Shown here one piece after another: positions 1-6,761 of a DNA stretch of 22,673 bases (position 1 is the stretch's first letter; each line of letters begins with the position of its first letter). The position numbers and the translations under genes are program-made. The notes beneath the pieces are model-generated. The model was not told the DNA's origin. It was given only the letters and a program-made list of their open reading frames with translations, and made no database searches. The stretch covers positions 1-22,673 of the forward strand of contig JALPXQ010000012.1 in the NCBI GenBank assembly GCA_023271515.1, in the 5' to 3' direction. The DNA is from Dehalococcoidia bacterium. GTDB taxonomy: Bacteria; Chloroflexota; Dehalococcoidia; SZUA-161; SpSt-899.

Positions 1-1
1 C

Positions 2-70
2 ATAGTAGTCGGATTTATCGCTGTGGCTATAATGTCAGCCCTGTATGCCATAGTGCCGGGGATAGGTTGA
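2..70 (+). CDS. C-terminal end of a membrane protein, probably PilC/GspF platform protein (partial)
   Basis: Only the last 22 residues and a TGA stop are inside the window. They are almost entirely hydrophobic (IVVGFIAVAIMSALYAIVPG), as expected of a final transmembrane helix. The frame stops 47 bases before the PilN-like gene. In type IV pilus and type II secretion clusters the gene before pilM/N/O is often pilC (gspF), whose protein ends in such a helix, so this is the best guess. The identity rests on context only, because no diagnostic motif is visible. Confidence 0.5.
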   Translation: MVVGFIAVAIMSALYAIVPGIG

Positions 71-117
71 GGCTACGAGTTATGAGTGCTGAGGCTGGGG
101 GAGCTTAGAGGTCAATA

Positions 118-735
118 ATGAAACAGAGAGAGGAGCAATCGCCGGCATGGGAGAGCCACTATCAGGGGATTCCGAACTTCAACCTCATACCACCGGAATA
201 CCGCAGGGCGACCATTTCGCGACGGCAGCTCGTGATTTACCTGCTGCTTCTCCTGATGATAGTCGCGGTGGCCTCCTTCATTCCCGGTCTTTACCAGAGA
301 ATCTCAGCCCACCAGGCCGCCATCGAGGCCCTCGGGAGAGACATACTGGCCATCGAAGCGGAATTAGAGGCGGTGAGTGCCGAGAGGGACGACGCCCAGG
401 AATTACTCGCCACCATAAGGGGGATGAGGGAGGAGCATCAGGCTTTACTCAACCAGAGGCAACAGGACTGGAGGGAGCTGGGGGTGAATCCAGCCGAGTG
501 GCACCAGGTTATGTTCGCCGTTTTTCGTTCGCGGCTCTTCGGAGTGCAACTCTCCTCCATAGAGCAGCAGGGGATGGAAGTGGCCCTCAGCGGGACCGCC
601 CCTGATTACGGGGCGCTTCTTCGCTATCGAGCCGCGCTCCTGGCCGATCCCACCATCAGTCGAATCGTCTCCTTTGATTCAGAGATAACCGAGGCGGCTG
701 TTTCTTTTTCTCTGGTTGTCAGGATAGAGGAATGA
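118..735 (+). CDS. pilN: PilN-like pilus/secretion assembly protein
   Basis: Bitopic inner-membrane protein of the type IV pilus or type II secretion alignment subcomplex. The 205 residues show a short cytoplasmic N-terminus carrying the NLIPPEYR motif (residues 22-29), one strong transmembrane helix (about 38-58), a coiled-coil stretch rich in Glu and Ala (about 60-115), and a small periplasmic or extracellular alpha/beta domain ending in regular beta-like strands. In the PilN family the NLxP peptide docks into PilM, and a PilM-like gene follows two genes later. The length fits the family (about 180-210). ATG at 118 has an AGAGG motif 6 bases upstream. The stop overlaps the start of the next gene (ATGA), which implies translational coupling. 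PilN or GspL-C-type naming cannot be decided from sequence alone. Confidence 0.8.
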   Translation: MKQREEQSPAWESHYQGIPNFNLIPPEYRRATISRRQLVIYLLLLLMIVAVASFIPGLYQRISAHQAAIEALGRDILAIEAELEAVSAERDDAQELLATIRGMREEHQALLNQRQQDWRELGVNPAEWHQVMFAVFRSRLFGVQLSSIEQQGMEVALSGTAPDYGALLRYRAALLADPTISRIVSFDSEITEAAVSFSLVVRIEE

Positions 736-1340
736 TGCCCGATCGCAGGAAGATTCTACGTCCGGACATAGCCCTGATAATACTCCTGGTAGCAGTGATG
801 GCGATGGGGCTTTTCCTCTTCCGGGAGAATGCCGGTCTCCAACAGGAGGAGGCGAGGCTTCGAACGGAGCTGGGAGCGTCCGAGATGCGCCTCCGGATCG
901 TTGCAGAAAGGCTGTCCGAGATCGAGTCTCAGATTAGAGAGGAGATCGCGCCTGAGGAGCTGGACCCTGGCGAGAAAGAGGCCATCATTGAAACCCTGCG
1001 TCAGCGTCTGGGGCAGGCCCTTCATGCCGCAGACCCCTTCCCCTCCAGGGAAGAAGCGGCGTGTGTTGCCGGTCAGATCAGTCGGCAGGCGAGGCAACGT
1101 AATCTTGTCATCACCCGGTGGAGCTTCAGCTATACCTCCACCGTCCTGGAAGAGAGGAGCTATCCTGCCATAAGCCATAGCCTTGATGTTGAGGGCGAGG
1201 TGGATTCCCTGATCGGTTTTCTCCAGGGGCTTGCCGGTGTGCCCGTGGCCCCGGTGATACAGAGTATGGATATCAGGCCGCACGAGGAAAAAGAGGGTCT
1301 CTGGCGCATGAGGCTGGAGATGATTGTTCATTTCTTGTAG
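732..1340 (+). CDS. pilO: PilO-like pilus/secretion assembly protein
   Basis: Expected partner of PilN in the inner-membrane alignment complex. The 202 residues start with a short basic cytoplasmic tail (MMPDRRKILRPD), a single transmembrane helix (about 13-30, ALIILLVAVMAMGLFLF), a Glu-rich coiled coil (about 32-95), and a C-terminal domain (about 105-202) whose strand pattern fits the PilO/GspM ferredoxin-like fold. The start overlaps the pilN stop, and a second ATG directly follows at 735, so either could be used; the GAGGA at 727-731 fits the second one slightly better. The gene is followed after 11 bases by the PilM-like gene. Sequence identity in this family is low, so the call rests on architecture, size and neighbours. 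Confidence 0.75.
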   Translation: MMPDRRKILRPDIALIILLVAVMAMGLFLFRENAGLQQEEARLRTELGASEMRLRIVAERLSEIESQIREEIAPEELDPGEKEAIIETLRQRLGQALHAADPFPSREEAACVAGQISRQARQRNLVITRWSFSYTSTVLEERSYPAISHSLDVEGEVDSLIGFLQGLAGVPVAPVIQSMDIRPHEEKEGLWRMRLEMIVHFL

Positions 1341-1351
1341 AAAGGGGTATC

Positions 1352-2248
1352 ATGAGAATAAGCCTGTTCGGGCCAAAAAAGCTTCTCTCACTATCGACGG
1401 ACGGTGCTAACCTTAAGCTGCTTGCCTGCCGGGGAGGGAAGGTGTCCGCCTGGAGTATTACCCCATTTAATCCCGGATTTCTAAGCGGTGGATTTATCGC
1501 TAACCCGGAAGGACTGGCGGAAGTAATAAAAACCGCGCTGAGCAAGGAAGGCCTCGACGGGCGGGGACAGGTGATCGCCTCCATTCCCGCCTTCCACTCG
1601 GTTTCTCGATTCCTGGAAATTCCCGGCACCAAGGAGATTCCTCCCGAGGTCGCCATCCCCCAGCAAGCAAGAAGGGAGATGGGATACTCTCCGGAGGGCA
1701 GTCTCTTGTGCTGGCATCCTCTGGGAACCACCGCCGGCAAGCGGCGGTATCTGGTGCTCTCGGCACCCAAAGAACCGGTCATCACCCTCATCGACACCCT
1801 CAAACTGGCCGGGCTCCGTCCCCATATGATCGAGACCTCTTCCTTTGCCCTGGTCAGAGCGGTGAATCAAACCCGGTCCATCATCGCCGCTGTGGAACCC
1901 AACAGCCTTGACATCGTGATCACCAGTGAGTCTGTCCCGGTGGTAAGCCAGAGCATGTTCTTCGGGGAGGAGCCCATGAGCGCCGATGCGCTTCCGTCGC
2001 TGCTCACCGATGCTCTGGACCGCATCATTACCTTTTACAATGATACCAGGCCGGATAAGCCGCTGTCGGCCGATACGCCTTCTTACCTCTTCGGCTCGGC
2101 GCTTTCGCTGAACTCCGAAATCGCCGCGGCGTTTGAAACTGCTCTTGCACACCCGGTCTCCGAGTTCCAGCCGCCGCTTCTTTACCCGCCGGATTTCCCC
2201 AGGGCGGAGATGGCGATCAACATCGGGCTGGTGTTGAAAGAGTTTTGA
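1352..2248 (+). CDS. pilM: PilM-like actin-fold cytoplasmic pilus assembly protein
   Basis: Probable cytoplasmic ATP-binding protein that binds the PilN tail and links the pilus alignment complex to the motor. The 298 residues have the FtsA/PilM layout: an N-terminal beta-hairpin start (residues 12-35, LSLSTDGANLKLLACRGGKV), a predicted second subdomain around 75-150, an internal repeat of the nucleotide-binding strand pattern (about 175-195, IIAAVEPNSLDIVIT), and a C-terminal GSALSL segment (about 250) like the adenosine-binding loop of PilM. It is shorter than typical PilM (about 350). The usual DxG phosphate loop reads STDGANLK, so the binding site is retained only approximately. The position downstream of pilO, rather than ahead of pilN, differs from the common M-N-O order. 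No signal peptide or membrane segment is seen. Confidence 0.75.
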   Translation: MRISLFGPKKLLSLSTDGANLKLLACRGGKVSAWSITPFNPGFLSGGFIANPEGLAEVIKTALSKEGLDGRGQVIASIPAFHSVSRFLEIPGTKEIPPEVAIPQQARREMGYSPEGSLLCWHPLGTTAGKRRYLVLSAPKEPVITLIDTLKLAGLRPHMIETSSFALVRAVNQTRSIIAAVEPNSLDIVITSESVPVVSQSMFFGEEPMSADALPSLLTDALDRIITFYNDTRPDKPLSADTPSYLFGSALSLNSEIAAAFETALAHPVSEFQPPLLYPPDFPRAEMAINIGLVLKEF

Positions 2249-2253
2249 ACAAA

Positions 2254-3042
2254 ATGTTGACCTTTATCGGTTTTATTATCGGGATTTGCATCGGCAGCTT
2301 TCTGAATGTCTGTATCGATCGCCTGCCGCGGGGGCAATCGATAGCAAGTCCCCCCTCCCACTGCCCCACGTGTGGCCGGAAGCTCAAAAGGATTGAGCTC
2401 ATTCCGCTGGTAAGCTATCTCTGGCTCAGAGGCAGATGCCGTTCTTGCGGCACAGGTATCCCTCGCCGTGTCATTGGTGTGGAGCTGGGCACCGGGTTTC
2501 TTTTCGCCTTCCTCAGCTTCAGTTACGGTTTCGGCGTGGAGTTCCTGGTTCTGGCGCTTTGCGGAAGTCTCTTTCTCGTTCTGGCGGTAATTGACCTGGA
2601 GCATGGGCTGATCCTGAACAAGATCGTTTATCCCGCCATCGGGATAAGCCTGCTTCTCTCCCCCTTCTGGCCCAGCCTCGGCTTCGCCAGGCCGTTCCTG
2701 GGGGGCACTGGCATGCTCCATTCCGCCCTTAGCTCCCTCAGCGGAGGGCTGATCTTTGCCGCCCTTCTCTTCGTTATCGCCCTGATTTACAGCGGGGGGA
2801 TGGGCTGGGGGGATGTGAAGATGGCGGCGCTTATCGGGTTGATTACCGGTTTCCCCTACGTGCTGATGGCGATGATGCTCTCTTTGGTGAGCTCCGGGAT
2901 TGTGGCCATCCTTCTGCTCGCCTTGCGCCTGAGATCCCGCAAGGAGGCCATCCCCTTCGGCCCCTTCCTCTCGCTGGGGGCCTTCATCGCCCTTCTCTGG
3001 GGGCAGGAGCTCATCACCTGGTACCTGGGGCTGCTGGGATAG
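2254..3042 (+). CDS. pilD: prepilin peptidase (type A24 aspartic leader peptidase)
   Basis: Polytopic membrane protease that cuts the leader of type IV prepilins and pseudopilins after the conserved Gly and, in the bifunctional class, N-methylates the new N-terminus. From ATG 2254 (262 aa) the protein shows the N-terminal helix with GSFLNVCIDRLP, a zinc-type CPTC...CRSC pair (Cys37, 40, 62, 65) that marks the methylating class, Asp114 in the VIDLEHGLI segment, and the second catalytic Asp187 in the GMGWGD (GxGD) motif. About seven hydrophobic helices are present. A TTG at 2245 overlapping the pilM stop is an alternative start; ATG 2254 is preferred because the AG-rich stretch at 2236-2242 then has workable spacing. 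Its likely substrate, a KGFTLIE pseudopilin, lies at 7544. Confidence 0.93.
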   Translation: MLTFIGFIIGICIGSFLNVCIDRLPRGQSIASPPSHCPTCGRKLKRIELIPLVSYLWLRGRCRSCGTGIPRRVIGVELGTGFLFAFLSFSYGFGVEFLVLALCGSLFLVLAVIDLEHGLILNKIVYPAIGISLLLSPFWPSLGFARPFLGGTGMLHSALSSLSGGLIFAALLFVIALIYSGGMGWGDVKMAALIGLITGFPYVLMAMMLSLVSSGIVAILLLALRLRSRKEAIPFGPFLSLGAFIALLWGQELITWYLGLLG

Positions 3043-3054
3043 GGAGACAAAGCA

Positions 3055-4221
3055 ATGAAAAGGTTCCCCGTGCTGCCGCCTTATGAGAGAGGCATCTACG
3101 TTTTCCTCTCCACCTTCCGTTTTCTTGCCTTTGTCCTGGCGATAGCCCTTATATTCGTTGCTCCCAGGGTGCCGGCGGGCGCGCAGATGTACATCCTCAC
3201 CGGCCTGCTGGGCATCTACACCATTCTGAAAATCCTCTTCCCCTTTCGTCTCTGGCAAAAAAGCTTTATGGCCTATGCCGTTCTCGGAGGGGATCTCGGG
3301 GTTTGTCTGGCACTGGTTCTCCTCACCGGCGGGGCGGACAGCCCCTTTCTGGTCTACTCTCTGGTTCCCACCATCGTCGCCGCCCTCTTCTTTGAGCCCC
3401 GGGTAGCTCTCATTATCGCCTCTCTCTCCTCGATGAGCCTGATTGTTGCCCACGTAGGACTAAGTCGCCTCACCCCCCATTTCGCGCCGGTGCTGGCCGA
3501 TGGATTCTTGACTATCGTGACAATGTATGTCATCTCCTGCTTCCTTCTGGCCACCATAACCTTTCGGGTCAACCTGAACCTCTACCGGCGCATAGAAAGT
3601 GCTACCATCCTGGAGGAGCGAAGGCGGCTGAGGCAGGAGACTCACGATAACATAGCGCAGGTGCTGGCCTACCTCGGCACCAAGACGCAGTTGATCAAGC
3701 GATCGCTCCCCTCTTCGGAGGACAAGCTGCTTGCCGAACTGGACGAGATCCACCGGGTGATGGCGGATTCCTACTCCGACATTCGGGAATCCATCGACTT
3801 CCTGGCCGCGGAAGCCGAGCCGCTATCGTTGGTCTCCACCCTGGCCGGACACGTGGCGGAGTTCGGCCGGCGCACCGGCATCGAGACCGAATTTACTGCC
3901 CCTAAGGAATTGCCCGGCCTGCATCCCACCGCGCAGTTGCAACTGCTGCGCATCGCTCAGGAGGGACTGAGCAATGTAAGAAAGCACGCCTCAGCCAGCA
4001 AGGTGTGGATCAACATCGAGAATACCTCAGAGGGCCTACTGTTGAGGATTAAAGACAACGGGCGGGGATTCTCTCCCTCGACCCCGAAAGGAGCCGGACT
4101 CGGCATAATGAAGGAGCGGGCAGAGGGCATCGGAGCGACTCTGGGGGTCGAACCATCCCCCGGGCAGGGGACAGAGGTGCGGGTCCAGGTGCCCTGGAAA
4201 GGCTCGAGAGTCAGCCGTTAG
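3055..4221 (+). CDS. membrane sensor histidine kinase, NarX/DegS-type (HisKA_3)
   Basis: Two-component sensor of 388 residues. The N-terminal half (about 18-171) has roughly six hydrophobic helices and no recognisable PAS, HAMP or periplasmic sensor domain, so signal detection is probably within the membrane. A linker coiled coil leads to the HisKA_3 dimerisation box, with the phosphoacceptor in RQETHDNIAQ (His197). The HATPase_c domain follows, with N-box QEGLSNVRKHA (302-312), G1 box DNGRGF (334-339) and G2 box GAGLGIMKERA (346-356). GGGAG at 3042-3046 lies 8 bases before the ATG. The LuxR-type regulator starts 21 bases after its stop and is the clear cognate partner. Placement directly behind pilus genes suggests that surface or secretion functions are part of the sensed or controlled process, which is inference. 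Confidence 0.93.
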   Translation: MKRFPVLPPYERGIYVFLSTFRFLAFVLAIALIFVAPRVPAGAQMYILTGLLGIYTILKILFPFRLWQKSFMAYAVLGGDLGVCLALVLLTGGADSPFLVYSLVPTIVAALFFEPRVALIIASLSSMSLIVAHVGLSRLTPHFAPVLADGFLTIVTMYVISCFLLATITFRVNLNLYRRIESATILEERRRLRQETHDNIAQVLAYLGTKTQLIKRSLPSSEDKLLAELDEIHRVMADSYSDIRESIDFLAAEAEPLSLVSTLAGHVAEFGRRTGIETEFTAPKELPGLHPTAQLQLLRIAQEGLSNVRKHASASKVWINIENTSEGLLLRIKDNGRGFSPSTPKGAGLGIMKERAEGIGATLGVEPSPGQGTEVRVQVPWKGSRVSR

Positions 4222-4242
4222 TCAAGAGAGGGAAGGAGCAAA

Positions 4243-4905
4243 ATGGAACAGATCAAGGTTCTGGTCGTTGACGACCATTCCCTGTTTCGCGGTAGTGTGG
4301 TGGGGGTGATCGCTTCCCAGGAGGATATGCAGGTGGTGGCTGAGGCCGAGAACGGGCGGGAGGCCATCGAGAAGGCCCGGGAGGTCCAGCCCGATATCGT
4401 GATCATGGACCTCTCCATGCCGGTGATGGGCGGTGTCGAAGCTACCCGCCTTCTGCTGGAGGTGGTACCGGGGGCCAACGTCCTCATGCTCACCATCTCT
4501 GAAAAAGACGAGGACCTCTTCGATGCCATGAAGGCCGGGGCAAGAGGCTATATACTCAAGGGCGCTGACCCCGAGGAGCTGGTGCGTGCCGTGACCCATA
4601 TCGCCCAGGGAGGGGTCATAATCTCGCCCGCTATGGCTCCCAAACTACTGGCCGAGGTGGGTGTGTCCAGGGAGCCGCAGAAGAGGGAGGAACTCGGTTT
4701 GAGCCCGCGGGAAAGGGAAATCCTGGCGCTTATCGCCGATGGGCTAACCGACCGGGAGATTGCGGAGGAGCTCTTTATCTCGGTGAACACCGCCAAGACC
4801 CATCTGAAGAATATCCTGACCAAGCTCCAGGTCAAGAGCCGTGCCCAGATCGTTGCCCGCGGGGCGAGAGCAGGGCTGCTGGACGAGACGCGGGAGAGCC
4901 CGTAG
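4243..4905 (+). CDS. NarL/LuxR-family response regulator
   Basis: DNA-binding response regulator of 220 residues. The receiver domain (about 4-120) has the acidic pair Asp10-Asp11, phosphoacceptor Asp56 (IVIMDLSMP), the switch Thr84 (LMLTIS) and Lys106 (YILKGA). A GerE/LuxR helix-turn-helix (about 152-210) has the typical LSPREREILALIADGLTDREIA start and the VNTAKTHLKNILTKL recognition helix. The order and length are standard for NarL/DegU proteins. AAGGAG at 4233-4238 gives a good ribosome site. It is the probable partner of the kinase immediately upstream. Its target sites are not identifiable here; the PhoP-like repeats at 7318 belong to the OmpR/PhoB type and are unlikely to be its target. 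Confidence 0.95.
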   Translation: MEQIKVLVVDDHSLFRGSVVGVIASQEDMQVVAEAENGREAIEKAREVQPDIVIMDLSMPVMGGVEATRLLLEVVPGANVLMLTISEKDEDLFDAMKAGARGYILKGADPEELVRAVTHIAQGGVIISPAMAPKLLAEVGVSREPQKREELGLSPREREILALIADGLTDREIAEELFISVNTAKTHLKNILTKLQVKSRAQIVARGARAGLLDETRESP

Positions 4906-4952
4906 GGAGAAGCCGGGAGCAAGCAACGCCATCATTCAGGGCAAAGCAAAAA

Positions 4953-5342
4953 GTGGAGAAGTTAACTACCCCGGTTGAGATACAATTTAGCCGGCACTGC
5001 TTGCTGAAAATTGAGTTATTGAAATCGCATGGTTTTGCCCTCGCAACAGAAATCATGGAGAGTATTATCAGATTTCCAGATAAAACAGACAAGAGCTATA
5101 AAGGTAGGTCAATTGCCCAAAAAGGTTGGGATGACACGCACGTTGTGAGGGTGGTTTACGAAAGGAGCGCACCGCCTGCCGGGAACGTCCAAAGCAGCCG
5201 GAGCTTGGTCACCCTGGGGTCGATGATGACCTCCTCACGCTCGAAGTCCAACTTGAACCTCCACTTCTGCATCGTGGTAGCGCCGATGATGAGTCTTTCT
5301 GAGAGACCCGGGATCACCATAAACTCATCGGAGAAGCGGTAG
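4953..5342 (+). pseudogene. truncated DUF4258-like gene (toxin-like fold), 3' end lost
   Basis: From GTG 4953 the first 70 residues (to about 5162) look like the DUF4258/RelE-like small-protein type: an initial strand with SRH (residues 13-15), a helix with ELLKSHGF, a PDKTDKSYKGR segment and a last strand VVRVVYE. Members normally continue with another strand and a YPGRR-like tail. Here the frame instead runs into the antisense 3' end of the neighbouring protease gene, and everything after VVYE is low-complexity shadow sequence to the stop at 5342. The gene therefore seems cut by a deletion or rearrangement at about 5160. No strong ribosome site is seen and no antitoxin gene is adjacent. The family assignment is from pattern memory and is moderate. 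Confidence 0.5.
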
Positions 5343-5566
5343 CCATCGAGGTGGAAATTAAGGCTCACCCGCTCTCTTGCCTCCACGCTCTCCCCTTCTT
5401 TCGCCGTCCCCAATCTCATCGGCTCCGGTAGAACATCTATCGCTCCCAGTTTCTCTGCCAATGACTTCTCAATACAGGAATAGGTAGCGCCGCTGTCAAA
5501 TAGCCCTTCTACCTCCTCCTCCCCTCTGGAACCCACAAGCCTCATATTCCTGGCAATAATGGTCAT
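5156..5566 (-). CDS. retropepsin-like aspartyl protease domain protein
   Basis: Small soluble protein of 136 residues with the retropepsin-like signature: LFDSGATYS (catalytic Asp24 in DSGAT, 24-28) and the second conserved hydrophobic-hydrophobic-Gly motif LIIGATTMQKW (92-102). Family members act as homodimeric proteases or are of unknown function. The start is ATG 5566, because GAGGGGGA lies 6 bases upstream (5573-5580), whereas the longer frame back to 5668 has no ribosome site and is basic, low-complexity sequence. The expected family end is near the KLRLL segment (residue 125). The last 11 residues (WTFPAGGALLS) read across the apparent breakpoint with the truncated gene at 4953, so this C-terminus may itself be a by-product of that event. 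It has no operon partner. Confidence 0.72.
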   Translation of the reverse strand: MTIIARNMRLVGSRGEEEVEGLFDSGATYSCIEKSLAEKLGAIDVLPEPMRLGTAKEGESVEARERVSLNFHLDGYRFSDEFMVIPGLSERLIIGATTMQKWRFKLDFEREEVIIDPRVTKLRLLWTFPAGGALLS

Positions 5567-5713
5567 GGGTTTCCCCCTCGTTTCGAGTTTAGCGCTTTGC
5601 TCTCTCCTTGTCAAGCAAAACCTAAAACCCAAAACTCCCCCGGACGAGCGAACCCTCTCCGAGCGCAAAAATCCTCCCTTTGGGCGATTGTCGGCCTCAG
5701 AGCACTAAAGACA

Positions 5714-5887
5714 GTGAGAAAAACGGTCTATCTCTATCACCTGGATACCGGCGAGTGGCCCACTGAGTGGAGCGAGGGCGATCTCTCATCGGGTTCCAGC
5801 GACAGAGGCGACCATCAGCTCTGGGGTAGCCGAAATGATGGTGACACTGATGACGTCGGTGGCTGGGACGGCCCCTATGTTGATCGG
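5714..5887 (+). pseudogene. fragment of a pseudopilin gene, paralogous to the intact gene at 7544
   Basis: The frame encodes VYLYHLDTGEWPTEWS, then HQLW and GGWDGPYVDR, matching residues 60-107 of the intact pseudopilin (VFLYYLDTGQWPTEWS, HQLW, AGWDGPYLER). Only this internal block survives: the prepilin signal, the hydrophobic helix and the C-terminal domain are missing. The frame stays open to 6037 but after about 5890 it is unrelated sequence. An inserted stretch rich in Asp, Gly and Ser (about residues DLSSGSSDRGD and SRNDGDTDD) separates the matching blocks. About 45 bases further on lies a decayed copy of the intact gene's terminator hairpin, so a once complete gene appears to have lost both ends. 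Confidence 0.75.
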
Positions 5888-5932
5888 CATCATCGCCAAG
5901 CAGTAATTCCAAACCAACCGATGGTCCAGAAA

Positions 5933-5958
5933 GGGGAGCGGGGCCCTGTGCTCCGCTC
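5933..5958 (+). repeat. decayed copy of the pseudopilin terminator hairpin
   Basis: GGGGAGCGGGGCC (from 5933) followed by CTGTGCTCCGCTC repeats the hairpin found behind the intact pseudopilin gene at 8182-8206. The stem is GAGCGGGGC against GCTCCGCTC with one G-T mismatch, and the following U-tract is replaced by TCCTCC. It therefore marks a duplicated 3' end and is unlikely to terminate well. Confidence 0.6.
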
Positions 5959-5977
5959 TCCTCCTAATGGCCATGCT

Positions 5978-5998
5978 CCCCATGCCGGAGGGGTCTCC
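5978..5998. repeat. 21-bp dispersed repeat, copy 1 (copy 2 at 8330-8350)
   Basis: The 21 bases here, containing ATGCCGGAGGGGTCTCCC, occur identically at 8330-8350. Both copies lie downstream of a pseudopilin sequence plus terminator hairpin, so they either belong to the same duplicated segment or are a repeat targeted to such sites. Confidence 0.75.
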
Positions 5999-6060
5999 CC
6001 ACTCTGTGGGAGAGGTCTCCTGACCTTGCGCCATTAACCCTTCAGGGCTTCGTCGTGAGC

Positions 6061-6240
6061 TCAGCCGAACGGCTGAAGCATGAATTCCGTGGGTAAGCAC
6101 CTATCAGCTTTCAGCCTTGCCCCCGCCGGGATAAACCCCGGCGCTACGGGCTCGGGGGGAGACAGGTCAGGTCTCGGCATGAAGAGGATACGCCGGCATA
6201 AAGCCGGTGCATCCGGCGGCTAAAATGTGCCGGCCGCCAA
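6061..6240. repeat. cluster of short palindromes (REP-like) in a gene-free stretch
   Basis: The stretch 5890-6250 has no convincing gene. It holds several GC-rich inverted repeats in a row: TCAGCC-GAAC-GGCTGA (6061-6076), CGCCGGG with a 6-base loop and CCCGGCG (6124-6143), and a series of GCCGG/CCGGC elements from about 6190 to 6240. The density of distinct hairpins resembles mosaic dispersed repeats rather than regulation of a single gene. They also lie just downstream of the - strand coiled-coil gene and could end its transcript. Confidence 0.6.
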
Positions 6241-6250
6241 ACGCCGGTAA

Positions 6251-6541
6251 TCACAGGGCCACAAGAATGGTCAGGATGATGGTCACCCACATCGGGATGA
6301 GGACGCCAAGCATTATTCCTAAAGTCCAGCGGAATTGAATTTGCATCTCCCGCCGAACCTCGCCAAACCCGCTATCCACCCCCGTCTGCAGATGCTCAAA
6401 CCTCGTCTCCAGATGCTCAAACCTCGTCTCCAGATGCTCAAACCTGGAGTCCAGGTGATTGAGCCTGGCCCTCACCTCCTCCAGGATTCCCTCAACCCTG
6501 GCCATCCGCTCTTCGAGTGCCGGCGCCTGTTTCACTTCCAT
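6251..6541 (-). CDS. small coiled-coil protein with C-terminal membrane anchor
   Basis: A 96-residue protein I cannot assign to a named family. Residues about 8-68 are an uninterrupted amphipathic heptad pattern that includes three near-identical heptads (FEHLETR, about 34-52), followed by one strong transmembrane helix (about 72-95, LGIMLGVLIPMWVTIILTIL) at the very C-terminus. It should form a membrane-tethered parallel coiled coil with the bulk in the cytoplasm. Small proteins of this layout are widespread and often uncharacterised. ATG 6541 is supported by AAAGGA about 5 bases upstream (6546-6551). It stands alone between repeat-rich spacers. The heptads are encoded by exact 21-bp tandem repeats, so length variation between strains is likely. 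Confidence 0.7.
   Translation of the reverse strand: MEVKQAPALEERMARVEGILEEVRARLNHLDSRFEHLETRFEHLETRFEHLQTGVDSGFGEVRREMQIQFRWTLGIMLGVLIPMWVTIILTILVAL
6389..6451. repeat. three tandem 21-bp repeats inside the coiled-coil gene
   Basis: Units at 6389-6409 and 6410-6430 are identical (each contains CAGATGCTCAAACCTCGTCT). The third, 6431-6451, differs near its end (CCTGGAGTC). One unit equals one coiled-coil heptad, so gain or loss changes rod length without shifting the frame. Confidence 0.9.
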
Positions 6542-6635
6542 GCAATCCTTTATAGCAGCAATTCATACGAAAGTCAACTTCCCGGGCGGAGAGCTTCATC
6601 GATAGCGCATTACCCTGTAACTACCCAGCAACCGA

Positions 6636-6742
6636 CCCCGGCCGCAGGCCCAGGGGTTCACGGTTGACGGTTCACAGTTCACGGTTCAGGGTTCACGGTT
6701 GATGGTTGTTTGCCTAACCGTTCAATCTTGATCGCTCTCTAA
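6636..6742. repeat. mosaic dispersed repeat (GGTTCACGG/CGCTCTCTAA family), copy 1
   Basis: This stretch has several direct repeats of the form GGTTCACGGTT / GGTTGACGGTT / GGTTCAGGGTT, ending in ACCGTTCAATCTTGATCGC TCTCTAA (6717-6742). A similar end, ACGGTTCGATCTTCATCGC TCTCTAA, occurs at 16566-16591. The 22 bases 6636-6657 (CCCCGGCCGCAGGCCCAGGG plus GT) recur as an exact reverse complement at 16591-16612. Shorter relatives lie near 7496-7528 and at the right edge of the window. Confidence 0.75.
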
Positions 6743-6761
6743 AGGGTGCAGGGGGTAGTAG

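Noticed and set aside
2182..3453. A 423-codon open frame on the - strand
   Set aside because: It is antisense to the prepilin peptidase and kinase genes, which have clear motifs. Its translation is a low-complexity Gln/Glu/Gly-rich shadow with no domain.
4906..4952. Terminator behind the response regulator gene
   Set aside because: No stem followed by a T-tract is present; the operon end is undefined here.
5597..6037. The whole 146-codon frame as an intact gene
   Set aside because: Only 5714-5887 matches the pseudopilin; the start lies in the protease promoter region and the end reads through repeats.
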